Of a stretch of 6,185 nt of DNA, positions 1 through 6,152 are shown in pieces (position 1 is the first letter of the stretch; each line of letters opens with the position of its first letter). The translations under genes and the position numbers were made by a program. Below the pieces are notes generated by a model that was not told the origin of the DNA, did no database searches, and worked only from the letters and a program-made list of their open reading frames with translations. The stretch lies in NCBI GenBank assembly GCA_021790295.1, contig JAJYIC010000163.1, positions 1-6,185 of the forward strand. Reading direction: 5' to 3'. The stretch is from Pseudomonadota bacterium. GTDB lineage: Bacteria; Pseudomonadota; Alphaproteobacteria; ATCC43930; CGMCC-115725.

Positions 1-754
1 TGAGGGCTCCCCAAAACGTCCCCCAGAACGAGCCGAGCCCGCCGATCACCACGACGATAAAGGCCTGAACGATGATCTGAACGTCCATTCCCGGGACGAT
101 GCTTTCGATCGGGGTGACGAGAGCGCCCGAAAGCCCGGCGAGAAAGGCGCTGGCGACAAACATCCCGGTGTAAAGCGCGCCGACATTGGCGCCCAAGGCA
201 TCGAGCATCTCGCGATCGTAAGCGGCCGCCCGCACCATGCGGCCGGCGCCCGAACGGCTCAACACCAGCCAGCCCGTTATCGCAATCGCGACCCCGAGAA
301 GGGAGATGAAAATGTTGTAAAGGGGAACCGTGGCGCCGAGAAATTGGATGCCGCCGGCGAGAACCGGCGGGCGGGAGACGGTAAGCTCCCCCGTGCCCCA
401 GGTGAATTTGGCCGCGTCGCCCAGAATAAGAACCAGCGCATATGTGAAAAGGAGCTGGTAAAGCTCGTCACGGCCATAAAGAAAGCGCAAAAGAAAACGT
501 TCGACGAGAAACCCGAGAAACCCCACGCCGCAAGCGGCGCCAAAGGCGGCGAGCCAGAAACTTCCGGCAACGGGATGAATCCAGCTCACGATCTGCCAGG
601 CGAGATAGGCGCCGATCATGTAAAGCGAACCATGCGCGAAATTGATGACGCGCATGACGCCGAACACGAGCGAAAGCCCAGAGGCGATCAAAAACAGAAA
701 CATCGCCGAGGTGAGCCCGGCCATGAATTGACTGAACAATAAGGACGCGGCCAC
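1..754 (-). CDS. livH: Branched-chain amino acid-type ABC transporter permease LivH, 3' end cut by window edge
   Basis: Inner-membrane permease of a Liv/HAAT-family importer; it would pair with a LivM-type permease and LivG/LivF ATPases to pass ligand from the periplasmic binding protein into the cytoplasm. I translated 251 residues. The family signature near the N-terminus is clear (residues 27-51, with FGVMRVINFAHG then YMIGAYLAW). It is followed by several hydrophobic helices, the conserved cytoplasmic loop around RMVRAAAYDREMLDALGANV (172-191), and the conserved VVVIGGLGSFWGT near the visible end. Family members run to about 290 residues, so roughly 40 are missing beyond position 1. The start is uncertain. 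An in-frame TAA lies three codons upstream of GTG 754, and TTG 739 and ATG 724 are alternatives. ATG 724 would remove the N-terminal part of the first helix, so I chose GTG 754, with an AGG nine bases upstream. It lies 91 bp downstream of the binding-protein gene on the same strand. Family call very secure, start less so. Confidence 0.93.
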   Translation of the reverse strand, partial: MAASLLFSQFMAGLTSAMFLFLIASGLSLVFGVMRVINFAHGSLYMIGAYLAWQIVSWIHPVAGSFWLAAFGAACGVGFLGFLVERFLLRFLYGRDELYQLLFTYALVLILGDAAKFTWGTGELTVSRPPVLAGGIQFLGATVPLYNIFISLLGVAIAITGWLVLSRSGAGRMVRAAAYDREMLDALGANVGALYTGMFVASAFLAGLSGALVTPIESIVPGMDVQIIVQAFIVVVIGGLGSFWGTFWGAL

Positions 755-787
755 CCTTCTTTACCTACCGGTTTTTTAGCCTCCGGG

Positions 788-812
788 GCGGCGGCCTTCA
801 TCAGGCCGCCGC
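788..812 (-). other. Perfect 10-bp hairpin between binding-protein gene and livH
   Basis: Positions 788-797 and 803-812 are exact reverse complements around a 5-base loop. The stem is almost all G/C. On the transcribed minus strand it is not followed by a U tract (an A6 run lies downstream at 777-772), so it does not look like a classical intrinsic terminator. By analogy with other ABC operons, a stem here could protect the 3' end of the binding-protein message or reduce read-through into the permease gene, giving more binding protein than permease. That role is inferred. Confidence 0.6.
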
Positions 813-831
813 GTCATGCGCCGTCGAGGGT

Positions 832-862
832 CACTCGGATCGGACTCACTTGAATCCGAGTG
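832..862 (-). other. 9-bp hairpin spanning the stop codon of the binding-protein gene
   Basis: CACTCGGAT at 832-840 and ATCCGAGTG at 854-862 are exact reverse complements with a 13-base loop that contains the TGA stop (846-848). It is the first of two stems met by a transcript leaving the binding-protein gene, 19 bases before the one at 788-812. It has no U tract. Role unknown; an mRNA 3'-end stabiliser or attenuator is possible. Confidence 0.45.
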
Positions 863-2054
863 CGGCCGCCAGATACACCGGATCCTTCATGACCGCGAAA
901 GGATACGCCGGCACCTTGACCATCCGGCCCCAGAATTCGCCCGTGCGCGTCTCGTGCGTCTTCGGGTTGATGGTCCGCAGTCCGACCGGCGTCTGGAAGC
1001 TCAATCCCAGCATCGCCTTGGCGACCTTCTGGTCGTTCGTGCCTCCGGCTTTCTTGATGCCGGCGGCGAGCATCTCGACCGCGTCGTAACCCTGGATCGC
1101 CCAGCCCGAACCGTATTTCGATTTCATAAAGGTGCGAAGGCGCTTTTCGAAGGCTTCGTGTCCTTTGGGCACGTCGGGCCTTTTGCCGACCCAGATGTCC
1201 GGATCATAAACCTCGGACCAGATGCCGAAAGGATAACGTGCGCCGAGAGCGATGGCTTCGTCGACCGTCCCCACTTCGGCGCCGTCGGCGAAATGGTTGT
1301 GCAGCGCCTTGAAATAGCCGAGCGGGGTTGCCTGTTTGACAAAGCCGACAAAATCGCCGGCGAATTCGTCGCAATAAACCGCGTCCGGATGCTTGCTCAT
1401 CTGCGCCGTGATAAACGGCGTGAAATTGGCCTGCGCCAGCTTTGGCCATTCCTGATCGACGATCTTGAGGTCGGGACGCCGCAGCTTCAGATAGTGCACA
1501 AAGGAAGCGATGGCGTCGCGCCCATAAGCATAATCGGGCGCGATGGTCGCGACCGTCTTGATCCCTTTCCACTTCGACATGATAAAGGCGGCGGCGGCGC
1601 CTTCATCCGTCGTGTTCTCGGACAGGCGGAAGATGTAGGGATGCAAATTCTGCGGCGCGGTCAATTCCGCGGTCTTGGCGATCGGGGCGACGAACACGAC
1701 CTTGTTTTCTTTCGCCACCGTCGAGACCGCCGGAGCCTCGGCCGAGGTCAAAGTGCCGGTCAGGAATTTGACGTTGTCCTTGATGATGAGTTCGCGCGCG
1801 ACGCGCACCGCCTCGTCGGCGTTGCCCTTGTCGTCGAGCGCCAACAGCTTGAGCGGGCGCCCGAGGACGCCGCCTTTCTTGTTGATGTCGGCGACGGCGA
1901 GCTCTGCGCCTTTCAAGATCGGCACGCCGTAAATCGAAAGCGGTCCCGACAAAGGGATCGGAAAGCCGATTTCGATCGGAGATTTGGCCACAGCCGCGGA
2001 CGAAGCGAGAACGGCGGCGGTGGCGCAAGCGACAGCAGTGAGACGAGCCCACAT
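846..2054 (-). CDS. Periplasmic substrate-binding protein of a Liv/HAAT-type ABC transporter (Peripla_BP_6-like)
   Basis: This protein captures ligand in the periplasm and delivers it to the LivH/LivM permease; the next gene downstream encodes that permease. It has 402 residues, normal for the family. The N-terminus is a Sec signal peptide: short basic start (MWAR), hydrophobic Ala/Val stretch and a likely cut after AVA at residue 23. Mature sequence opens with the fold's hallmark (IEIGFPIPLSGPLSIYG, 27-43), then GAELAVADINKKGGVLGRPL (49-68), a DDKGNADEAVRVARELI segment (74-90), the ligand-side loop TSAEAPAVSTVA (103-114), and PDYAYGRDA (173-181) at the start of lobe two. The ATG at 2054 is well placed: GGAGG lies 8 bases upstream in a purine-rich leader. 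A strong promoter lies about 60 bp upstream. Relatives bind branched-chain amino acids, amides, aromatic acids or other carboxylates, and the sequence does not tell which. Cys10 sits too early and without a lipobox, so it is not a lipoprotein. Confidence 0.95.
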   Translation of the reverse strand: MWARLTAVACATAAVLASSAAVAKSPIEIGFPIPLSGPLSIYGVPILKGAELAVADINKKGGVLGRPLKLLALDDKGNADEAVRVARELIIKDNVKFLTGTLTSAEAPAVSTVAKENKVVFVAPIAKTAELTAPQNLHPYIFRLSENTTDEGAAAAFIMSKWKGIKTVATIAPDYAYGRDAIASFVHYLKLRRPDLKIVDQEWPKLAQANFTPFITAQMSKHPDAVYCDEFAGDFVGFVKQATPLGYFKALHNHFADGAEVGTVDEAIALGARYPFGIWSEVYDPDIWVGKRPDVPKGHEAFEKRLRTFMKSKYGSGWAIQGYDAVEMLAAGIKKAGGTNDQKVAKAMLGLSFQTPVGLRTINPKTHETRTGEFWGRMVKVPAYPFAVMKDPVYLAAALGFK

Positions 2055-2110
2055 CGATGTTTCCTCCCCCTTTTCCTCGCGGCTGTTTACTCGGCAGCCC
2101 GATAACGCGC

Positions 2111-2139
2111 CTTATGGTGGAGACATCGGAAGCTGTCAA
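2111..2139 (-). promoter_or_regulatory. Sigma70-type promoter for the binding-protein/livH operon
   Basis: Read on the minus strand, TTGACA (2139-2134) matches the -35 consensus in all six bases. A 17-base spacer follows, then CATAAG (2116-2111), four of six matches to TATAAT with the ATAA core intact. Transcription would start near 2104, giving a leader of about 50 bases before ATG 2054. It sits between the small ORF ending at 2176 and the binding-protein gene, which suggests the transporter operon is transcribed independently of that ORF. I saw no convincing operator. Confidence 0.7.
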
Positions 2140-2175
2140 GGGCGCTTGCGGCGGCCTCTTCGGCTCTCCCGCCCT

Positions 2176-2364
2176 TCAATCGCCGCTCGCCACCCCGCTC
2201 AACACGGCATGAAGCGATAAAACCATCGCCGCCAAGGCGCTGGCGGCGATGAAAAGCGTAAAGAGGACCGCGCGCGACATCGATGAAGGCCGCGAAAAGG
2301 AATAGACCGCGAGAGCCGCGCCCGCCGCGAACAGAAAGGCCTCGAAGGCGGCGATCGCTTTCAT
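2176..2364 (-). CDS. Possible small two-helix membrane protein, unknown function
   Basis: This is a 62-residue ORF from ATG 2364, in the gap between divergent genes. I do not recognise the family. It reads as two hydrophobic segments, about residues 5-23 (AAFEAFLFAAGAALAVYSF) and 32-54 (VLFTLFIAASALAAMVLSLH and beyond), joined by a short polar, positively charged turn (SRPSSMSR), with a polar tail. That is a sensible helical hairpin with basic residues in the loop, and no competing gene covers it. Evidence against: no good Shine-Dalgarno before the ATG, no clear promoter, and small size in GC-rich DNA, where such frames arise by chance. An upstream TTG at 2373 with an AGG nine bases before it is an alternative start. 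It lies on the same strand as the transporter operon but 121 bp upstream of it, with that operon's promoter in between. Confidence 0.45.
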   Translation of the reverse strand: MKAIAAFEAFLFAAGAALAVYSFSRPSSMSRAVLFTLFIAASALAAMVLSLHAVLSGVASGD

Positions 2365-2432
2365 TCCATGCAAACTCGATTGCCTATGCGTCCCGGCTCA
2401 ACAATTTGCACAGGTTTGTTAAGGGATGGTTT

Positions 2433-2537
2433 ATCGGCGCCGGGCGCGAAGAGCCGCAAAACCGAACGGGACGCCGCCCCCGCCTTCCTTTTGCGGCCCA
2501 AGGCCTTTGCCGTTTCTGCGCAGGAAAGGGCGCCGAT
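2433..2537 (+). promoter_or_regulatory. Nested inverted repeats upstream of the CoA-transferase gene
   Basis: This lies in the 218-bp gap (2365-2582) between divergent genes. The outer pair is ATCGGCGCC at 2433-2441 and its exact reverse complement at 2529-2537. Inside it, GCCGCAAAA at 2453-2461 pairs exactly with TTTTGCGGC at 2489-2497 across 27 bases. If transcription of the CoA-transferase starts before about 2430, the leader could fold into a two-tier structure ending about 45 bases before the ATG. It matches no riboswitch class I know. Nine-base inverted repeats do occur by chance in GC-rich DNA, so this is only a candidate regulatory region. Nothing else convincing was seen in the gap; no clear promoter could be assigned. 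Confidence 0.3.
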
Positions 2538-2582
2538 CATGCATAATCCTCGCTCCGATCCTTTGCGAACAGGGGCCGCTTC

Positions 2583-3785
2583 ATGCCGGGTCCGCTTGCG
2601 GGTTATCGCATCATCGATCTGACGCAGATGGTTTCGGGTCCTCTCGCGACCATGATCCTCGCCGACGAGGGCGCCGAGGTGATCAAGGTCGAGCCGCCCG
2701 AGGGCGACCATACCCGCGCCGCAGCCCACCGGCGCGGGGGCTTTTCCGCGATCTTTCTCAACAACAACCGCAACAAACGCTCGATCGTTCTCGACCTCAA
2801 GAAAATGGAGGGTCTCGCGGTTCTCTTGCGCCTCGTCGAAGGGGCCGACGTTTTCGTCCAGAATTTCCGCCCCGGCGTCGCTGAGCGCCTCGGGGTGGGC
2901 GAAGAAGCGATTCGCGCGCGGTCTGCCGATATCGTTTATGTCTCGCTTTCGGGTTACGGCGAAACCGGGCCCGACGCGGGAAAGCCCGCTTACGATCCTT
3001 TGCTCCAGGCGATGAGCGGGCTCGCGACGATCCAGGGCGGCGCCGACGAGGCGCGCCCGCGTCTTTTGCGCACCATCCTTCCCGACAAGCTGACCGCCGT
3101 CACCGCCGCTCAGGCGATCACCGCGGCTCTTCTCGCGCGCGCAAAAAGCGGGGTCGGGCAGCATGTCCGGCTGTCGATGCTGGAAGCCGTTCTGGCGTTC
3201 TTGTGGAGTTCGGACATGGAAAGCCAGACCTTTGTCGACAGCGAACCGAAGCCCCAGGTGGCCGCGACCTTTATCGATCTCATCTATGAGACGGCCGAAG
3301 GCTATCTGAGCGTCGCCGTGCAAAGCGACCGCGAATGGGCCGCGCTCGCCAAGGCTCTCGGGCGCCCGCAGTGGCTTTCCGATCCACGCTTTGCGACCCC
3401 CGCTTTGCGCCAGAAGAACGCCGAAGAAAGGCTGAAGTTGACGCAGGAGGCGCTTTCGGCCGCCCCCGCCGCTTTCTGGCTCGAACGGCTCGGCGAAGCG
3501 GGAGTGCCTGCGGCCCCGGTCCTGACGAGAAACGAGGTCGTCCGCCATCCCCAGGTCGCGGCGGGCGAGATCCTTTTCGAGTGCGATCATCCTTTGGCCG
3601 GGCGCCTTCGCCAGGCGCGCGCCGCGGCCCGCTTTTCGCAAACCGCCGCAAACGCCCGCCGCCCCGCCCCCGCTCTCGGAGAACACACTGCGGAAATCCT
3701 CGGCCAATTCGGCTACCCGCCCGAAGAGATCGAGCGGCTTTCGGCGCTCGGCGTGACGCGGCCGCGCGAAAGGAAAGAGGACTGA
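2583..3785 (+). CDS. Class III CoA-transferase, CaiB/BaiF family
   Basis: Enzymes of this cytoplasmic family move coenzyme A between carboxylic acids, usually from succinyl-CoA or another acyl-CoA to the substrate acid, through an aspartyl-CoA anhydride. The 400 residues match the family length. Landmarks: GPLAGYRIIDLTQMVSGPLA (3-22), ADEGAEVIKVEPPEGD (27-42), NNRNKRSIVLDLK (61-73), FVQNFRPGVAERLG (91-104), SGYGETGP (123-130) and PAYDPLLQAMSG (135-146). Asp168 in the LPDK segment followed by AQAITAALLAR aligns with the catalytic aspartate (Asp169 in formyl-CoA transferase). A C-terminal GVPAAPVLTRNEVVRHPQV (308-325) closes the small domain. The GGGG loop of formyl-CoA transferase is not visible, so that exact activity is unlikely. 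ATG 2583 is the first start after an in-frame stop at 2544, with AGGGG about seven bases upstream. The gene stands alone on the plus strand, divergent from the transporter and convergent with the dehydrogenase operon. Substrate unknown. Confidence 0.95.
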   Translation: MPGPLAGYRIIDLTQMVSGPLATMILADEGAEVIKVEPPEGDHTRAAAHRRGGFSAIFLNNNRNKRSIVLDLKKMEGLAVLLRLVEGADVFVQNFRPGVAERLGVGEEAIRARSADIVYVSLSGYGETGPDAGKPAYDPLLQAMSGLATIQGGADEARPRLLRTILPDKLTAVTAAQAITAALLARAKSGVGQHVRLSMLEAVLAFLWSSDMESQTFVDSEPKPQVAATFIDLIYETAEGYLSVAVQSDREWAALAKALGRPQWLSDPRFATPALRQKNAEERLKLTQEALSAAPAAFWLERLGEAGVPAAPVLTRNEVVRHPQVAAGEILFECDHPLAGRLRQARAAARFSQTAANARRPAPALGEHTAEILGQFGYPPEEIERLSALGVTRPRERKED

Positions 3786-3843
3786 TCGCCCCCTTTCTAG
3801 GGCCGCCCGCCCTTACATGCGACAAAGTTCCCGCTTTCGGGTG

Positions 3844-3967
3844 CCAGTGGTGCGATGCCAACGGATGATTCCCATCCGTTGGCTCGATCGCGCCACCAAC
3901 ATATCGATCTGGTGGGCCGATTCACCAAACGCTTGGGAACCAAGCGTTTGGATCGGACCACTAGATC
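3844..3967. repeat. Twin long-hairpin palindromic element between convergent genes (REP/BIME-like)
   Basis: Two long imperfect hairpins sit back to back. Hairpin 1: arms 3847-3867 and 3873-3896 give about 21 pairs (one G-U) with a 3-base bulge at 3884-3886 and loop ATTCC. Hairpin 2: arms 3906-3936 and 3940-3967 give about 27 pairs (one G-U) with one mismatch (3916/3957), a 3-base bulge (3922-3924) and loop GAA. The two share a layout: a GTGG base, a CGAT block, a 3-base bulge, then CCAA and CG. The element ends are also imperfect inverted repeats (3844-3856 against 3952-3964, 11 of 13 matches). An alternative stem, CCACCA 3893-3898 with TGGTGG 3910-3915, joins the two inner arms. Hairpin 2 includes the stop codon and last codon of the dehydrogenase gene. 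No T tract follows on either strand. Likely a dispersed palindromic repeat that also ends or protects both converging transcripts; the function is inferred. Confidence 0.6.
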
Positions 3968-4968
3968 ATCTGCGGGGTGATGACGTTTTGCGGGCGGTTG
4001 GTGAGAAGGGCGGCGCGCATCGTCTCGGCGGCTTTGGTGCGCGTATCGTGTTCGGATTGCCGCGTCAGCCAGGCCGCGTGCGGGGTGATGATGAGGCGGC
4101 CTTCGAGGCCTTTCTCTTTTGCCCGATACGCCCGCAGGATCTCGGGATAAGGCTCGACCGGAGGCTCGACCGGAACGACGTCGATCCCCGCCCCGGCGAT
4201 GTGGCCTTCGCGCAGCGCGGCCAAAAGCGCATCGAGATCGATGATCGGACCGCGCGCGGTGTTGACGACGACCGCTCCTTTCTTGAGGAGGGAGAGCTGC
4301 GAGCGGCCGAGCATGCCTCGCGTCTCGGGCGTCAGAGGGGCGTGGATCGAAAGCGTATCGGTCTCTTGAAGAAGCGCTTCGAGGCTTTTCGCCCGGTTGA
4401 TGCCGAGAGCGAGTTCGACCCCGTTCGGCAGAAAGGGATCGTAAAAGAAAACGCGAAAGCCGAAAGCGCGGGCGCGCAACGCCACCGCGGTGCCGATGCG
4501 GCCGAGCCCGATAATGCCGAAAGTCTGGATCCCGAGACGGCGGATCGGCTCCTCTTTCGCCAGTTCCCAGCGCATCGCGTTTTCGCGCATCCGTTCATGG
4601 TAAAGGACGATGCCGCGGCGCAAGGCGAGAACCAGCGCCATCGCGTGGTCGGCGACCTCGGTCGTGCCGTAATCCGGAACATTGCAGATGAGGACGTTCC
4701 GCTTTTCGGCGGCGGCGCGGTCGAGCTTGTCGACGCCGACCCCCATGCGGACGATGACCTTGAGACGGGGAAACCGTTCGAGATCGCGCCCGCTCACCGC
4801 ATAATGCATGATCGCCATGCCGTCGGCCTTGGCGCAATCCGCCTCGTCGAGTTCGGCCAAAGAAGGAACGCGCCTTCTGAGCAAAGCGAGTTCGCTGCCG
4901 TAGATTTCACGCTCGATGGTTTCGTCCGGGATTTGCCGTTCCTCGGGATAAAGCACGGTCGGGGTCAT
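3961..4968 (-). CDS. D-isomer-specific 2-hydroxyacid dehydrogenase (CtBP-like subgroup)
   Basis: A cytoplasmic NAD-dependent enzyme that interconverts a D-2-hydroxyacid and the 2-keto acid. Its 335 residues cover the substrate-binding part at both ends and the central Rossmann domain. Visible landmarks: VRMGVGVDKLDRAAAEKRNVLICNVP (73-98), then DYGTTEVADHAMAL (99-112), the dinucleotide loop GLGRIG (154-159), and Asp177 at the end of the second strand (FFYDP), favouring NAD over NADP. The catalytic trio fits by motif and spacing: Arg239 in NTARG, Glu268 in DVVPVEPP and His297 in TPHAAW. The segment DYGTTEVADHA and the PEILRAYRAKEKGLEGRLIITPHAAW region resemble bacterial proteins annotated as C-terminal-binding-protein-like; these are often of unknown substrate, and phosphoglycerate dehydrogenase is less likely. 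ATG 4968 has AAAGG seven bases upstream, which lies just after the upstream gene's stop; the 15-bp gap indicates one transcript with the Gfo/Idh/MocA gene. Confidence 0.94.
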   Translation of the reverse strand: MTPTVLYPEERQIPDETIEREIYGSELALLRRRVPSLAELDEADCAKADGMAIMHYAVSGRDLERFPRLKVIVRMGVGVDKLDRAAAEKRNVLICNVPDYGTTEVADHAMALVLALRRGIVLYHERMRENAMRWELAKEEPIRRLGIQTFGIIGLGRIGTAVALRARAFGFRVFFYDPFLPNGVELALGINRAKSLEALLQETDTLSIHAPLTPETRGMLGRSQLSLLKKGAVVVNTARGPIIDLDALLAALREGHIAGAGIDVVPVEPPVEPYPEILRAYRAKEKGLEGRLIITPHAAWLTRQSEHDTRTKAAETMRAALLTNRPQNVITPQMI

Positions 4969-4983
4969 CTGTCTGCCTTTTCC

Positions 4984-5997
4984 TCAATGGCTGCCGGGTT
5001 TGAGCTTGACGGGGATTCCCTGTTCGGCCGAACGGGCGATCGCTTCGAGCGCTTCGACCCCGTGCAGCACATCCCCCGCGCTGATCGGATAAGGGGATCC
5101 GCTTTCTGCCGCAGCGGCGAAAGCCTCGAGTTCGGCCGCAACCATATCGAAGCCTTTGTAGGTGAGAAGCTCGGGTTCGGGAGGTTGCGGGCGCCCGGGA
5201 GCGCCGGGGTCGGGAAGGGCGGTAAAGCGGAACGCCAATCCCGGCGTCTCGATCGCGACCGCGCCTTTGTTGCCGAAAACCGCGAACCGATAGGAAACCG
5301 TCGTCGCGATCGAACAGAAAAGATTTGCCGCCATGCCGTTCTCGAAACCGATCAGAACCCCGGTCGTATCGGTCCGGTCGCTGCCGCGGCTGCGGGTGAC
5401 GCAATAGACTTCGGCGATCCGGCCGAAAAGGGCAATCATCAGGTCGAGGTTGTGCACGCCCAATGCGGTCATCGCCCCGGCCGGCGATTCCTGCGGATCG
5501 GCCCGCCAGTGGTGGCCCGGCATGGCGAGCGCGCTCGACGTCGACTGCTCGCTCGTGCAATAGCCGATCTTGCCGAGGCGGCCGTCGGCGATACGGGCTT
5601 CGAGTTCTTTGACGGCCGGATGGAAGCGGCGCGGAAAACCGACGGCAAGCACAACCCCGGCGCGCTCGACGGCGCGGATCGCCCTTTCGGCGCTTTTGCT
5701 GTCGAGAGTGAACGGCTTTTCCATAAAGACGTTTTTCCCGGCGCCGGCGCAGGCAATCACCTCTTCGGCATGGCGGCTGTGAGGCGTCGCAAAGACGAGG
5801 GCATCGATCTCGGGGTCGGCGAGGACGCTCTCGAGATCGGGGGCCAGAGCGATGCCGCGCTCGGCGCAAAAGGCTTCGGCCGCCGCCGGGGTTCGGGTAA
5901 AACCGGTGGTGAACCGGATGGAGCGGCTTTTCCCCTGGACCGAATTGACGAGAACGCGGGCCCAGGAGCCTATGCCGACAATGGCTGCGCGTATCAT
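4984..5997 (-). CDS. Gfo/Idh/MocA family NAD(P)-dependent oxidoreductase
   Basis: Members of this family oxidise or reduce sugars, inositols and related polyols or ketoses in the cytoplasm. The 337 residues hold an N-terminal Rossmann domain with VGIGSWA (7-13, the GxGxxA form) and VFATPHSRHAEEVIACAGAGKNVFMEKP (68-95), ending in the EKP motif with its catalytic or cofactor-contacting Lys94. The C-terminal alpha/beta domain carries GVHNLDLMIALFG (180-192), where His182 and Asp185 fit the conserved GxHxxDxxxxLFG site. ATG 5997 has GAGGAG five bases upstream and overlaps the preceding ORF's stop as ATGA, suggesting translational coupling. The downstream 2-hydroxyacid dehydrogenase begins after 15 bp. 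The pairing of the two dehydrogenases suggests sequential steps on a hydroxy acid or sugar-derived acid, but the substrate cannot be read from the sequence. A proline-rich stretch at 262-275 looks like a subgroup-specific loop. Confidence 0.94.
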   Translation of the reverse strand: MIRAAIVGIGSWARVLVNSVQGKSRSIRFTTGFTRTPAAAEAFCAERGIALAPDLESVLADPEIDALVFATPHSRHAEEVIACAGAGKNVFMEKPFTLDSKSAERAIRAVERAGVVLAVGFPRRFHPAVKELEARIADGRLGKIGYCTSEQSTSSALAMPGHHWRADPQESPAGAMTALGVHNLDLMIALFGRIAEVYCVTRSRGSDRTDTTGVLIGFENGMAANLFCSIATTVSYRFAVFGNKGAVAIETPGLAFRFTALPDPGAPGRPQPPEPELLTYKGFDMVAAELEAFAAAAESGSPYPISAGDVLHGVEALEAIARSAEQGIPVKLKPGSH

Positions 5998-6152
5998 TCT
6001 TGCTCCTCGCTGACGACGATTACCTTTGCTCCTTCAAAGCCGAAGGAGCGCCGCAACCCTTCCTTTTCCCCGGACCGAAGCGCCCGCGCCGCGGAAGAAC
6101 AGAGGCGGCAAAGAGGATCGCCGCAGGCAAGAAACGACCGCACTCTGCTCAT
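5994..6152 (-). CDS. Possible small cysteine-containing ORF or C-terminal end of an upstream gene
   Basis: The reading frame ending at the TGA 5994-5996 overlaps the Gfo/Idh/MocA start by ATGA, as expected for a real operon neighbour. From ATG 6152 it would encode 52 residues with Cys10, Cys15 and Cys18 (CGDPLCRLC) and an acidic end (VIVVSEEQE). I do not recognise it. Its third positions are G/C-rich from about residue 8 onward, which supports coding. The ATG at 6152 itself overlaps a TGA in another frame (6151-6149), so a second ATGA junction with a gene beyond the window is possible, with AAGGAG about 13 bases upstream. The frame also stays open to 6185, so this may instead be the C-terminus of a longer protein. 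A third frame (open from 6183 to the stop at 6034) also looks codon-like at its start. Too little sequence is visible to decide. Confidence 0.4.
   Translation of the reverse strand: MSRVRSFLACGDPLCRLCSSAARALRSGEKEGLRRSFGFEGAKVIVVSEEQE

Noticed and set aside
344..742. A 132-residue plus-strand frame inside livH
   Set aside because: Lys/Glu/His-rich antisense shadow of a clear membrane permease; no motif support.
846..2054. Binding protein as a lipoprotein because of Cys10
   Set aside because: No lipobox, the cysteine is too near the N-terminus, and a good AVA cleavage site lies at residue 23.
816..2105. A 429-residue open frame on the plus strand opposite the binding-protein gene
   Set aside because: Arg/Asp/Gly-rich with no recognisable motifs; it mirrors the real minus-strand gene, which has a signal peptide, family motifs, ribosome site and promoter.
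2406..2434. Possible promoter TTGCAC, 17 bases, GTTTAT for the CoA-transferase gene
   Set aside because: Only three of six matches in each box; too weak to annotate.
2361..3707. A 448-residue open frame on the minus strand opposite the CoA-transferase gene, longer than the gene itself
   Set aside because: Long antisense frames are common in GC-rich genes; the plus-strand protein has all CaiB/BaiF motifs and the catalytic Asp, while the antisense translation is Arg-rich and motif-free.
3830..3841. Small CCCG/CGGG hairpin after the CoA-transferase stop as a terminator
   Set aside because: Only a four-base stem and no T tract.
3280..3868. Long frames of 177 and 193 residues on both strands running from the CoA-transferase gene into the intergenic hairpins
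   Set aside because: Low-complexity Arg/Pro/Ala composition and overlap with a secure gene; no start or domain support.
4907..5869. A 320-residue Arg-rich frame overlapping the Gfo/Idh/MocA gene on the same strand
   Set aside because: It is a frame-shifted shadow; the other frame carries GxGxxA, EKP and GxHxxDxxxxLFG.
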